Assembly (NCBI RefSeq): GCF_964204645.1
Contig: NC_134027.1
Span: 21,130,485 to 21,194,484, forward strand
DNA length: 64,000 nucleotides
Reading direction: 5' to 3'
Origin: Tubulanus polymorphus
Taxonomy: Eukaryota > Nemertea > Palaeonemertea > Tubulaniformes > Tubulanidae
In this document: one piece after another, positions 22,041 to 34,300 of the stretch
How positions within the stretch are numbered: position 1 is the first letter of the stretch
Layout of the letters: every line of letters starts with the position of its first letter
Translations under genes and position numbers: made by a program
Notes under the pieces: generated by a model
Told to the model about the DNA's origin: nothing
The model's input: only the letters and a program-made list of their open reading frames with translations
Databases searched by the model: none

Positions 22041-24459
22041 ATACGAGTGGAATGTTTTGATTCCGGATTCGAATACGCACTCGATTCTGGTTCACTTAGA
22101 TTCTGGGCCCAGTTCCGCGGAGCGGGTCCGTTCAATATACTACCGATGTGAATCTGGTTTGATTTGATTCGAGATCCAGTTTCCCAGTTGTGGGTAAAAA
22201 ATTAACTGAATTTTAGTCCCGAGTTGACCTATAGGTCCGAATTTAGTCCTGTATAGGTTGGCTGATTTTAGATGTACATGTATTAAAAGAATTTTTAACA
22301 TTCTCGATAAGGGAAGATGTTTTATCGATGAGTCTTCTGTGAGTTTCGTCGCAACTTGACCCGAAAAAGCCGTGTGATAAGGATTTAGTATTTTAACTTT
22401 TATTCGTCATCGAAATCTGAACCCGATTTGAACTTGCTGAAATGTGCTACGTAGATATAGGAATAGAAAGTTAATGAAGCGATAACCGAAAATTGTTTTC
22501 GCTCGGTTATTATTTTTATTCGGAAGTTGAAAAAAAAAACCAGAGCAGAGAAAATCTTAATCATCTCCAGTGCTGTGCTAAGTATAAGAAATATATATCA
22601 AGTTTTGGAAAAATTGATGTATAAAATGTACTAGTACGTTTTATACTTTTAGTGAAAAATTCTTTGTTGAAATTTGCCGACCGGTGGAACTACATTTTGT
22701 CTTAAAAAATGTTTTGTATTTCTTGTACAGAATGGTGGTTTATTCAAAATGTATTGTCAACTACAGGTTTGCCCTGTTAGTTAATCACCTGGTTAACGAA
22801 TTGTTCCTTATTATTTTTGGAATATTTCGAAACATGACCACCCGGTTTGTTATTTCAGCAGTATGCCACTATTTGAATTGGCCTCGTTTTCTGCCAAGTA
22901 TTGTCCCGATCAAGAGCGATTCACTTTTTGTTTACTTAAACACAGCGGCCAATGAATAGTTGCCATTCATATTTTTTTCTGGGTCAAATACTTATATGAT
23001 GCATTATTGATCAGTGAATGAGAACATGTGGCCTTGAGTTCTTGTTAAAGGACACAAACAGCTGTGTGAACAAGTGTGTGCAATGTGTAACCTCGTTAAA
23101 ACAAACCCAAATCACCTTGGATAGAAATAAGCAGAAATGACATAGGTGATCTAATAGGCTTCCCGGAGTGAACTTGGGGTAATCAAGGTGAACAGAAAAA
23201 ATGGCCAAGGAAAAAGTGGCCAGGAAAAAATGGCCAATCAAACATTCTTATTAAAACATTCATAGCTGTGTTCTCCAAATGCAGAAGTAGCAAGGCTTTC
23301 AGTTTCCAAAAAAAGAAAATTTGGTGTAATCTTCTATTTGTCACATTAGCTCAATATACATTTCAAAGCAATTATCGGCATTGATAGAATATGTTGACAT
23401 CCACTCTCGTAGGGGCAGCATATATTTCAAAGGGGGTGGCTAAATTTCTGAGGGGTGGATGTAAAAGTGACAGGAGTGGCCATCCCTCTAAAACCTGTTG
23501 TGGAGAACACCTCACACATACACCACGTGTATATGTGTGGCAAATGAATCGCTGTGCTTCACTTTCTTTTAAATTTCAATTGAATTCGAATTGACAAATC
23601 TCTTCCATGTATGTTTATTATAAATGACAACCTGAGTCGGAAAAGCCGATTTAATATCTTTATTATCGAAATGAACTAATTATGACGCGAATGCAAGATG
23701 GACTGTTGGTCAAACCACCTGGCGAGATAGCTGGATTCACGGGAAGTCCGTACAAATTTGTAGTTTGATTAGAAATCTTGCTTTCTTTCTATGGATTTAG
23801 ATTGCTCTATTTCAAGTTGAGTCGAGTGAAAATATGCTCTCCGATTTTGCACCATCCTGGCTCTGGGGTGGATCCAGACTGTATTTAACGCATTGGATAA
23901 TAATACTTTCTATGTAAGTGCCTTGTCACTATTATATAAAATTTTTGAAAATGTTATTAACTAAGGGAACTTGCCCCATAGTTGCTTTGAGCTGTGTGCA
24001 TTGGCTGTGATACAGGTGTGCCCTTGAATGCTGTCTTGAAACAGCCTGGATCCGCCTCTTTGGCCAGTTAATTTGGAAGAGGCTGCGCAATAACGAAATA
24101 ACTCAGGGAACTTATTATTAAACTGTCCATAATAACACAGCATAATCTCTTGTTCTATCTCTACCTCTTAGACGCTTGCCAGGGTAGCCGAACAGACACC
24201 CGTATAAAACAGGAATAATTTGCATGATATTGGAAAAAAAAAGAACAAATAGACAGCGAGTGAATTGCTCATTGAGGGCTCTCGACCTCCAAATCAACTC
24301 TTCGTCGTCCTCGTTTTACACCAAATAAAAGTTCTGCCCGCTTTTCGGATGATAGCGACATCTAGCGATATAATTCGAAACTACAATCAACTGCCTTCGA
24401 TTTAAAACCCGGAATTGAATTTTCATGTAAAACCTGTAATCAAACTCGCTTTACCCATG
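22041..24459. other. Intergenic, no gene recognised
   Basis: AT-rich. An open frame at 22684-22959 has no ATG-with-domain support. A decayed hAT-like element is suggested by GGGGTGGATCCAGAC near 23869 and CCTGGATCCGCC near 24047. A block at 23670-23760 resembles 31690-31780 (ATGAACTAATT, CTGGCG(A/G)GATAGCTG), a diverged repeat. Confidence 0.45.
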
Positions 24460-24930
24460 AGCACTCGGGAATTTCACTAAGTAGTGTCTATTACTCCCCA
24501 GAAAATTCAATTGAAAATCCAAATTAATCCCGATACCGAATAGCTCATTCCCAGTTTATTTTCATGTACATGTATTACAAGTTCTTGTTATTTTGTTGTA
24601 AATAGTCGAGGCTTTCATATGATATAAGATTTGATGAGGTGGGCCACCAAAATCGTATCATTTTGGCCCCCGAAATAATCCAGACTAACATGGATTTGAA
24701 GGCTCACTTCTGTCATATTCAAACTCCAAATACTCAAAAGATTTTAAATAGGAAGATGTTGACTCTGTATGGTATTCTGAGAACTTAGGTGTCTAGTTTA
24801 TCATAAGCTATTGCATTCGAATCCCACTACAACCGTTTTTGTGCAGCACATGATAAAAGTGTCTGGGAGGATTCGGGCGGCTTGAGGAATAATAAGGCAG
24901 GGCATATACGGGCGGCTTGAGTGCTAATGG
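24460..24930 (+). repeat. Dispersed repeat, copy 2
   Basis: Partner of 2410-2730, with the same order of blocks and an extra GGGCGGCTTGAG duplication at its end (near 24865 and 24908). Confidence 0.6.
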
Positions 24931-25049
24931 GTTTAGTGGTTGAGAGTTGGGACTATCAATATTTCACCGACTTATCCTAATGACAGCTTACACTTGTTAA
25001 TTGAATTATTTTTGATTGTGAATTGGGATTCGGAAATAGAGATGCCTAA

Positions 25050-25405
25050 CTCTGGTCGCACTAAGATCCGATCGGATCATCCGCGATTCTGCACATCGCG
25101 AGTCCGATTCAGCCAAGACTCGTTTGTCGGATCTCGGCTACACTCAGGTCACCTGAGGTACACGATCATTTTGAACCGTATGCTTCAGATGTTCATTGGC
25201 TACGACTTTACGATTGGGCGTAAGTACACTCAGGTCACCTTAGATCCGATCCGATCGTCGTAAGAAATAGAACATGTCCAATCGGCTTACGACCGGTCAC
25301 AGATAAACGATCTCAAGTGCACTGATGTCACAAAAATTTTCTGACTAAGAAACGGCGACTGGTTGCAGATTCCTGACGATCGGGTCCGATCTTACGCCAC
25401 CTGAG
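25050..25405. mobile_element. Fold-back repeat with GATCCGATC blocks
   Basis: GGTCGCACTAAGATCCGATC at the left and GATCGGGTCCGATCTTACG at the right are imperfect inverted copies. AGTACACTCAGGTCACCT-like blocks recur inside. It is probably a decayed MITE; the exact ends are uncertain. Confidence 0.45.
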
Positions 25406-26125
25406 TTTGGTTTAAGCGATGATCTGCTGACTAATCTGACTGGCGACTAAAACGAGTTTGACTGTTTTGAACACTTTCGTCAGGATCATCGGGATACGAT
25501 TCTTTCCAAAAATGTTTAAGATTCGACTGAAACAAATGCCGGTGTAAATCAAATTAATTATTCTGTTGCGGTAATTAAGATATTCCTGTTTTCCGGGAAT
25601 TGGTCCATTAAATTCGAAAGCGGGTGCTTATTTACACGTTGAATATATAAACTTATATATATATACACATATATACTAAGGCTACTGTAGATAGGGCATA
25701 AATTTATGATTTTATTTATACATAGTAAATCGTCGGTTGTTTTTAATCGAAACGAGGAAATGAAAAGAAATACGAGTGAAAATGCTTGAAACAAATTCCC
25801 GTTTATCGAGCGTCTATATTTACGACCAGTAGACCCTTCCCGAAATGACTGCTGCATTCCTAGATCGAATTAAAGGCGTTGAATTGATGTCAAAATGAAA
25901 AATCTGCAAAAAAAACATGAAAATGTGTGCGAACAATTTCGAGAAGTTTCTGTCGGAATATTTTGATGATATTCAGAGCGAACAAGTTTTACATGAGCTG
26001 TATTATTAAGATCGAAGAAATTTAATTTTGAGCTGTCCAAGATATGAAAAATCCTGGTTTATTGTCGTGAAAGAAGCCGATTGTAAGGATGTAGGAACAA
26101 AATTCCATCATTATCTGACCCCTGT
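25406..26125. other. Intergenic, nothing recognised
   Basis: A TATA-rich patch near 25640-25675 and no gene-like signal. Confidence 0.45.
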
Positions 26126-26232
26126 GGCCAGTTTTATAGACTGGTATTAACTTAAACCCGGGGGCTAACTTAATTTATTTTCGATAAAGTTAACCCCCGG
26201 GTTAGAAATAATACCAGTCTATGAAACCGGCC
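26126..26232. repeat. Fold-back hairpin, arms about 45 bp
   Basis: GGCCAGTTTTATAGACTGGT on the left and ACCAGTCTATGAAACCGGCC on the right are inverted copies. The arms extend inward through AACCCGGGGG and CCCCCGGGTT. It is a compact MITE-like palindrome without coding capacity. Confidence 0.8.
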
Positions 26233-26883
26233 CTGGAAATAACGGATGTATAGGCTCGTCCGAAAAAAATCCTTTAGGAGTTAGATGACGTTTATTCAGG
26301 ATTTAGGAGGAAGCCATCTTTTAAGAAAAAGGTTCCAGCAACATCGGATGTTCCACAGTTCTAAGTTACGATAATGTAAATGAAAATTCTAATTTTTGTT
26401 GCAAACCTTAACCCATTACTGTGGAACTGGATCCAGATTTACAATATTCCAAGTAATCCGATCTTGATTCTTTTTAAACCATCTCGTCGTTTCAAATATC
26501 TAATATTTGCAGCTAAAATTTCATTTAGTAATACTGCAACGGAGAAAAGATGTGTTAGTGACGGGGGATAAAGCGGCGACTAACTCGGAAGCTGGTTAGT
26601 TATTTTTGTTTTTAGTGTAACCAGAAACCCTGGTTTGGAAAATTTTCAGTGCCATATTGATTTAGGATAACCTGTCGCCATTGTTAGTGGGTATATCGAG
26701 GGGGATTGGGCATTACATTGTACCGGTAAGTCTTATTTATTTCCGTATGTCGTCGATTTTTTGGGGGATTATATTTCGCTTAGTCTTTAGAACACCTACC
26801 CCAAACATGAAATTTATGGTTGAGACTGCACAGGTTTCACTGGTTGTATTAAGACCAATTTGAGGTAGTGTTCAAAAGATTAA

Positions 26884-27318
26884 AGCCGGACGCACAGGGG
26901 CGACGTTTTCGAGCAATTCTTGAGCAACGGCTCGATTTGCTTGGTGTTGAATGAAGAAATTGTTCGTCTGCGTTTACAGGAGACAGAAATTGTTCCTTGT
27001 CGAAAAGATTTGCTCAAGAGTCGCCCAATATCAAACGCGTTAGATATTGGGTGATGGAAAATTGCTCGTCGTCAATTACTCGGAGTTGCCGTGTGAACGG
27101 CAGCTGGAGATGCCAAGCGACGAGCAACTTATCCAATGAGCCAAATCCCAAATGCGGTGACTTCTAAGGCAGCCATCTTGACATAGATGTTTGCTAGGAA
27201 ATATATTGACTCAGTCTCCAGTGATAGCACACTGGAAACACCAAGCGATCGATTGCTCTAGAATCCCGCGCAGTACCAATCGCTGCAACCGGTGACTATA
27301 AATCGCATCGTGCGCGCC
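26884..27318 (-). mobile_element. TAA-flanked MITE, decayed copy (PIF/Harbinger-like)
   Basis: Preceded by TAA at 26881-26883. The left end AGCCGGACGCACAGG and interior blocks (CGTTTTCGAGCAATTCT, GGAGACAG, CAACCGGTGAC) match the reverse complement of 35676-36173. The right end is degenerate. Confidence 0.6.
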
Positions 27319-28456
27319 GAAAAATGGACGACACAAAAATAAATCGACTTCTAACCACATTTCTTTCTCATCTGATAATGTTGCCTCAGTCATTTGCTGA
27401 TAGGTTTTAGCATTTAAGCTGGAGGTGGTATAAATTGTTAAACCGACCCAGGGTGTGGGTTATTCGGTCTGAATCATGTAAGTCGAACTCGCTTAAGTAG
27501 TCGAGACCTTCGTTAATTTTGATATTCACACGGATGAATAGTAGTCAAGGGATCATTCATTTATTACGTACGCATTAAATTTGACTTTTCCAATGCGGAG
27601 GTAATAAATGAATGATCCCCGATTGAATTAGGAATACAAATTCAATCTAGAAAACACAGACAACTCGAGTAATGCGACGACTTGTTAGCTGATGACTTGA
27701 AGCGAGTTTGACCGTAGTTGTTCGTAATGTTTCGTAGCGAAAAAAATAGATGACGATTTTCAATGAAATTATTTCGATCGAGCATTGGATTTATTTTGAC
27801 CTTTTGTGAAAGGGTATGGTAGTTATGGGAACCATTGTTGTAAAATGTCGTAGATCAAGAGTTCGTATTCCAACGACAACAACTTGTTAAAACACAGGCT
27901 GAAAGCCCTTAGTTCTTAATGCACAAAATACACCACAAAGGTTTTTATTATAGTTCTGTAATGGCAGTCGACTGTGAATTTTTATTCCTGTTAGTGGCTT
28001 CCTATTGACAGCCAATATGGATATCGTAATGTCATGAAAAACTTTAGTACTGGGTAGTAAGCTGCAGGTATGTCATCAGGATTTGTTTATGAAACCATGG
28101 ACGTATAAACTAATCTAGTTTATACATCCATGATGAAACTTAGGCATCCGGACAATATCCATTGATGAGCTGCGTTGAACTTACACCTGTAACGACAGAC
28201 TAGACCATTGGTTATTGATAACTTCTTGTTTATTTTCATTTCACTATTATTGTAAATTACTCCAATATTGTAGCTGGCCAGATATAAAATGATTGTCTCA
28301 TACTAAAAAAAATAAAAATGTGTTTTGACTTGGCATTTTGAGTTGGAATTTCATTTGCTCTGAGAACAAATTAAAGATAGGATTTGAAGATATCAATCAT
28401 GTACTGAGGACTATAATTTAAGGACATTTTTAGGGGGCATAATGACTGAACCGTTG
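27319..28456. other. Intergenic with two short hairpins
   Basis: A hairpin at 27549-27619 has 19-bp perfect arms (GGGATCATTCATTTATTAC and its inverse) with a nested GCATT/AATGC pair in the loop. A second at 28097-28131 has 16-nt arms with a single mismatch and a 3-nt loop. No gene is supported. Confidence 0.6.
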
Positions 28457-28651
28457 CAGGGGCGGATCCAAGCGTTATTCCACTGTATTCCAGTATATAG
28501 TCAGAAACATGTATATAACATATTTTTTAGAAGTGCCTTATCTAACAGGTCCAGAATGCCTTTAGATACAAGGAAAAAGAGTCATTTTTCAAATTGTATT
28601 TCTTGGGGAGGACCCCAACCCCCCTTTAATGAGCTGGCTGGATCCACCCTG
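28457..28651. mobile_element. hAT-like MITE, copy 2
   Basis: Left end CAGGGGCGGATCC, right end GGATCCACCCTG. The interior is homologous to 11221-11478. No clean target duplication is seen. Confidence 0.65.
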
Positions 28652-29494
28652 CATTGTACGCCCAAAAGATCAATCACAGGAGCACCAACTGATAGGAGAG
28701 GGAATCAAGTTTGATGCGTAACCATATTAAGCAGTGGCCCTATGAACGCTCATTAGGCACATGGTCACATTATACAGAAAACATTGCTGTGAAAATATAA
28801 AATCACAGGCCACTTGTTGTCAATGTCCAACGAGATAAGCCAACTCCATGAGATTTTCAAGAAAAATTTTGATTTCGTTTTGATCTTAATGATTGATATG
28901 TATATGCATCCTCTGAATTCATAGGCCTGTAACTTTCTCTATATGGTTGCAAATATTACAATTACTGTTAAATGCAAATTAGGATATAGATAAGCATATA
29001 TAACCTTGTTATCCCAAAAGTATGAGAAATGTTGAAAATGGATTCATTTGTATTTTGTGGTTGAGATTGCACAACAGACTACCCCGTACATATTCCTACA
29101 TACGATATTTGAATGACTCTGCAATCTGAATGGAATGAAAAACGTTGCTTGATTCACCCAAGATTTTTCCAGATTCCTCATCGATGAGGCTGTTTTTCCA
29201 TGGGACTGGTTCACGTGGAAAATTTGATCTAACAAATTTCCCTTTAGCTTTTCGTTATTTTCTGAGAATTCCCTTTGGCAACAGGCCCAACAGCAGAGCA
29301 GACCCAAACCCACCTCCGTGTCTCGTCACTTGGCAAATCAATCTTATTAAGAAATTAGCACCATATTATCAACACTGTGTTAATTTTATCGTCCTGTATA
29401 TTTGATAATTTCGCTTTATGCAATGAGGTTTTCAGTGCTTAGAATTTTCAGGCAACCTCGTCAACCTTGTTAAGGATCCAAAGACACTATGCTC
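28652..29494. other. Intergenic, nothing recognised
   Basis: No splice-supported gene, RNA or clear repeat. Confidence 0.45.
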
Positions 29495-29548
29495 ACGAAA
29501 AGTGAACGTAATAGCCCGCTGGGACTAAAGTCCCAAGTGGGTTAAAAA
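29495..29548 (-). repeat. Solo end of the 1.2 kb element family
   Basis: Read on the minus strand it begins TTTTTAACCCACTTGGG and runs through ACTTTAGTCCCAGCGGGCT to GTTCACTTTTC, matching the palindromic end of the elements at 45754-47010 and 52731-53922. Only this terminus is present. Confidence 0.75.
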
Positions 29549-30479
29549 GTAATTAGAAAATATGTATTTTAAGTATAACAAAAATAAAACTCATCCGACA
29601 CCCAAGAAATTTATAGCTTAGGAATGAAGTCTCCCGTACCTGCTTTGCAATGATCTAGAAAATATCCCAGACATTCAGTCTCCAGAGTTATAATAGCAGT
29701 AAAATCAAGTCAGTCGGTTATAGAATTTAAAAAGACACGAGTCAAACATTAAAGAAAGTGAAATAAAATACAGTCAACCCCCCATTTACTGCCAACCCCG
29801 TCTACCGACTGGTTTTCTCAAAATATATGAAAATTACCAATATAATGAAAATTACCATGCGTTCAGTCTTAACTTATGCTATTTTGCTCTACTCAGACCT
29901 AAAAACTAAACAACTTGTTTCCAGCATAAATTTCTTTTCTTTAATATATATGTGACATGCTTTGCAGCTTATAGATCAAACCAAAAATACATCATATCGA
30001 TCAGACTTAAAATACACGATTCAGAAAGAGATTCTGACGATGAAGATCTGCAATGAATGAGATCATCTGTTATCCTTCTTGTGGCCTGGACCTTCCCCCT
30101 CAAAAATTTGATACTTTATCACAATTCCTCCAATTTCCGATCCTCAAAGCTTGACCAGTATTCAGGAATTTACGATTTTTGTTGAAAATTATATCACAAA
30201 TGGATATTAAACACTCAACATTAGTCAGCGGTTGTCAAGACTTCAGATTATTAATTGGTGGATGGTGGTAGGTTCCAGGCTGCATAAGAAATGAAACGTC
30301 CATAATCATCCAAATACAACTTGTTAATTCCAGTATTGAAGTTGAAACCGTTTTTATTGTTAGCAATAATATACAATGACACTGACATATTATACAAGTA
30401 CCGTATAACATATATAACATTAGTATATATATCAGATCTCAAAACCAGCTCTGGTTATTGTGAGGTTGAAAAACTCTGA
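29549..30479. other. Intergenic or distal 3' region of AASS
   Basis: No gene is supported. TTTATT at 30353-30358 (AATAAA on the minus strand) is one candidate poly(A) signal for AASS, about 730 bp past its stop. Confidence 0.35.
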
Positions 30480-30805
30480 AATGCTTTGTACACTAAGCTA
30501 AACTAAATCTAGCTCTGGAATGTGAAGGTTAGATCTAAAACAAAATCCAGCCCAGGAATGTGAGGGTCAGATCTAAAATAAATCCAGCCCGCAAGGGTCA
30601 GACCTTGCCATACTTAACCCCTGGAATGTGAGACAAGACCTACACAAAATCTAGGCCTAGAATGCGAGGGTCAGATCTAAACAAAATCAAGCCCGGGAAT
30701 GTAAGTATCTGGTCTTAATGAAGTTAAGCCCTGGAATGATCTTAATAATTCAAGCCCTAAAAAGTGAGGGTCAGATCTAAGAACATTTGAACCTCTGGAA
30801 TGCAA
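30480..30805 (+). repeat. Degenerate minisatellite with GGAATGTGAGGGTCAGATCT core
   Basis: Seven or so variable-length units of about 40-50 bp, each with TCTGGAATGTGA-, GGGTCAGATCTAA- and AATCCAGCCC-like blocks. It lies 3' of the AASS coding end and may be in its 3' UTR. Confidence 0.75.
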
Positions 30806-31090
30806 GGGGTGTTCGGTCAAAAAATATAAAACATTTCGGAATCTAAATATAACAAAAATAAAGAAATCGTTGTAAAACCTGATAAAATTTGAGCCTCAAT
30901 TTACCACAGCCTCTTTTTAAAATACACTATTTCATTCAAATATCTGAGAATCTATGATACAGAATCAAACCCAAAAATACATCAATTTATACTATAGAAA
31001 CACATCACACAATGAAGGCGCTTACGCTTACACAATATTACCGCAAACATTTGCACCGTTTTTTTAATCTGCCCGTAGATGGCATCGTTG

Positions 31091-31377
31091 TTAGTTGACG
31101 GTATAGGTGGCGCTGATACCCTCGGCTCGTAGTCGTTGTAACATTGGACGGTACATGGATACTCCTTTCGGCATACAAACTCCTTTCGATTGGATTTCTC
31201 CTTCGAGGATCATTTTCGCGCCGATGCCGGCTGTATAGCCAACACACTTGGCCATAGCGCTGTGACCGTTCGGGTCGCCGTAGACAACTAAACGAGTATC
31301 CCTCTGTTCTGTCGCTCCTGACGACCATTGGAAGTCGATCAGATTTCTCATAACAACTAAATCACGTTCTCCAGGAC
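31091..31377 (-). CDS. AASS: AASS exon 21 (C-terminus)
   Basis: Residues 838-932, from the split Gly through [17 protein letters not shown] and [17 protein letters not shown] to ISATYTVN and TAA (31091-31093). The acceptor AG is at 31379-31378 on the minus strand. It forms the end of the SDH domain. Confidence 0.95.
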
Positions 31378-34300
31378 CTGCAATTGGATATTTCCATGTT
31401 GGTAATGAATTATTTGCAATCAAATGGTGGTAATCGCAGTGCTACTCTGGCAATCAAATTTCCACTTATGGCAGGCGAGGATCCGCCAGGTTCGCTAGTA
31501 GATAGTTGGTCGTCCGTGTTCAATTTCTTCTACATTTCAATTAAATCTAAATGAACTTTTCTCTTAAATGAATCAACTATTTATGATACCTTTCTCAGAG
31601 TAGAAGAATCAAAGTATTGTATATTTGGGGGTCGTTGTGATAATATATAGATTGAGGAGTCTAAAAATCCAGTTTAATGTTCATTAAAAATGAACTAATT
31701 TTGACAATGGACACCCTACTGCTTGTCACGCCAACTGGCGGGATAGCTGATTTTGCGGGTACCCCATTATTAGACAAAATAGTTTCACCCAGAGTTATCG
31801 AACCCTGGAACAGTCTCCCCAGTGTAGTAATGTGCAACACAATGGACTCATTTTAGGCGAATCTCGACAATTACTGGTGTGACTGTCACTACCGCACACA
31901 CCACCAAAGTTATAGCCTACGCAACTGTATTTGATGATGATGGAGCCTTAAAAATAATAGCTTAAAGTATGTATGATGAACCAGTTGTCCAGCTGTCCTA
32001 ATACTGTTAACATGAGTCAATGATCCATTCAAATTGAGAGTTCAGAAAACTTACCGAATGCAAGTAACGTGTTTAAATGTTCAGCCAGAGTTTCTACAGG
32101 AGTTCCACGTTTATCTATAACATCATCGCTGATTAATCCCAACCTAAAATAAATACATGTAAATACAGGGTTTGATCTAAGGAATGAAAGCCACTTGCCT
32201 GGGGGGCAAGCATATCTGAAATTTCGCTTGCCCCCTCCAAAAGCTACTTGCCCTACACAGGCAGTCCGATTGGTGGCACTATCATCCGTTGTATGAGTGG
32301 GGAAAAAAAGCTTTGTGACATAAAATTTCACAAGCCCGGGGGACAAGCGATAATGATAACCTACTTGCCCTGATGAGAATATACTTGTCTCGAGCAATCG
32401 GACAAGTGCTTAGATCGGACCCTGCAATAGCAACTAATCGGATGAGGTATGGGGTATCATGAGTTCATGAGTTTCACAAAGTTAACAAAGCTCGAAATCT
32501 ATAAACAAATTTAATTCTTTCCTTGTAACCATTCTCAATTGCAGCCTAAATTGTGCAAGCAAAACATTCAAGATGGCTGTCCTGGTGGCCATATTGACCT
32601 CCATTTACAATAGGGTTGAGCATTTCACGTGTCCCATTCCTCACGGCAAGATTCATTTCATGAATATCTACCAAAACTTGCAAGCTGTATCATGCTAACA
32701 AGAATTTCAAGATGATCCCCGAGGTGGCCCTATTAGATGACCTCCATTTTCAAAAGGGGACATCTCACCTGAACCAATCCTCAAAACCCAATCACATGGT
32801 AATCCACTATGAATCGTAGGCTGTATCACGCTAACCAGGTCTCAAAGGGATGGCCAATGACGCACACTTACTTATGTAGAACGTCTTCCCCCATAATCAC
32901 CATATCTGGAAAGTGTCCATGGCTTAATAGCCAATACCTATTGTATGTAACAACTTATGTCAAATGGAATCCTCATTTGATATCGTAGAACATAGCATAA
33001 TCACTCTTCATCGACGTCATAAATCTACTAAATTGCTGACTTTACATCAATGAGTGCTCTGCACTCAATACCTACTGTTCAACCATTTGCATCTGTTGTT
33101 CATCTTTATCTAAATGATCGAATACGGCATTTCTCAAAGTGTCCACGAATATATCGGTCGGCTTTCCAACTAATGTGCACATAAACTCTTTCTGTAACGA
33201 ACAAAAACCCATTCCGATGAAGCCGTGTTTCTTCAAAAAACACCAAACTCCTTTCAATTTGAAATATAGCTTAACGGTTTTACTCGCTGAAGTCAGATAC
33301 AAATTCGAGCTGAAAAGTATTTCTGACGCGACATGAAATTATGTGACTATCTTTTTACCAACAATGACTTTAACAAGTTTGACCATTATTACGCGTTTTA
33401 AGTTGAGCAGTTACCCATGTTATATCACGGCCACCTGGATGCAGATAATGGTTCGGCTGGTCGCAAATGAACCCTAGTTTAATCAAACCTTTCATTGCGT
33501 TACAGAAACCCTGAAAATAAACATAATTGCCTCTGTATAACGAAAATGATACAACGGACCAATCGGTATAGTTATACAGTGGAACCTCATTACAGCGAAC
33601 TTCACGAGAACAAAAATTCTGTTCATTACAACCGTGAGTTCATTATATCCAGTATGAAAGTACACGTAATTGATATTTTCCTATTTGGGACAAGATTCTA
33701 GGTTTTTAATAACCGAAAAATCGTTACATCCGAGGTCGTTATAACGAGGTTCCACTGCAGGCATATATGGCTTACAGATGACCTGTGCACTGTAGGGTTG
33801 ATCTAATAGTTTTATTCTAAATCGCTTCGTGTATGATATAGCGCGGGTCGGTGTATCTGGATACTTACCGCATATCTCACTGAACCACGTAATATCGTCT
33901 GGGCCGATTGTATACCATACAATTCCTTGTAAACTGTAGAATCGCGGTTGGGTAAACCTTCCAAATTGAATCCCGGGAAAAAATCCAACACGGTCGCCTC
34001 GTCCATCAGAGTACCACCAGCTGATATATCAACTACCTAGAAAATAAAACGACGTTGCTATTAGGAATCATCCATCTACTATCGGCAGTTTCCTTCCTCC
34101 ATCTCTGGACTTTGATTTATTCAACACCACAAAGCATGGTTAGATTCTCTAATCTCATATCTACGTGTACTTTCATTCAGTATTAAGAAAAAGGACAGAA
34201 AGAGAAACTCTGTCACTGTCAGGATTCCAATGATTAAATATAGCTGCAAAGCAGCGATAACAGGTTTTCTTTCACATGTGACACAGAGGGATTGAAAGGA

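Noticed and set aside
22684-22959. 91-codon hydrophobic open frame downstream of NR1J
   Set aside because: No ATG-anchored domain or splice support; composition is that of the surrounding intergenic DNA.
33071-33076. In-frame TAG at the end of AASS exon 19 as a premature stop
   Set aside because: The TAG lies within the GTAGGT donor; splicing at it joins exon 20 in the expected phase and restores conserved sequence.
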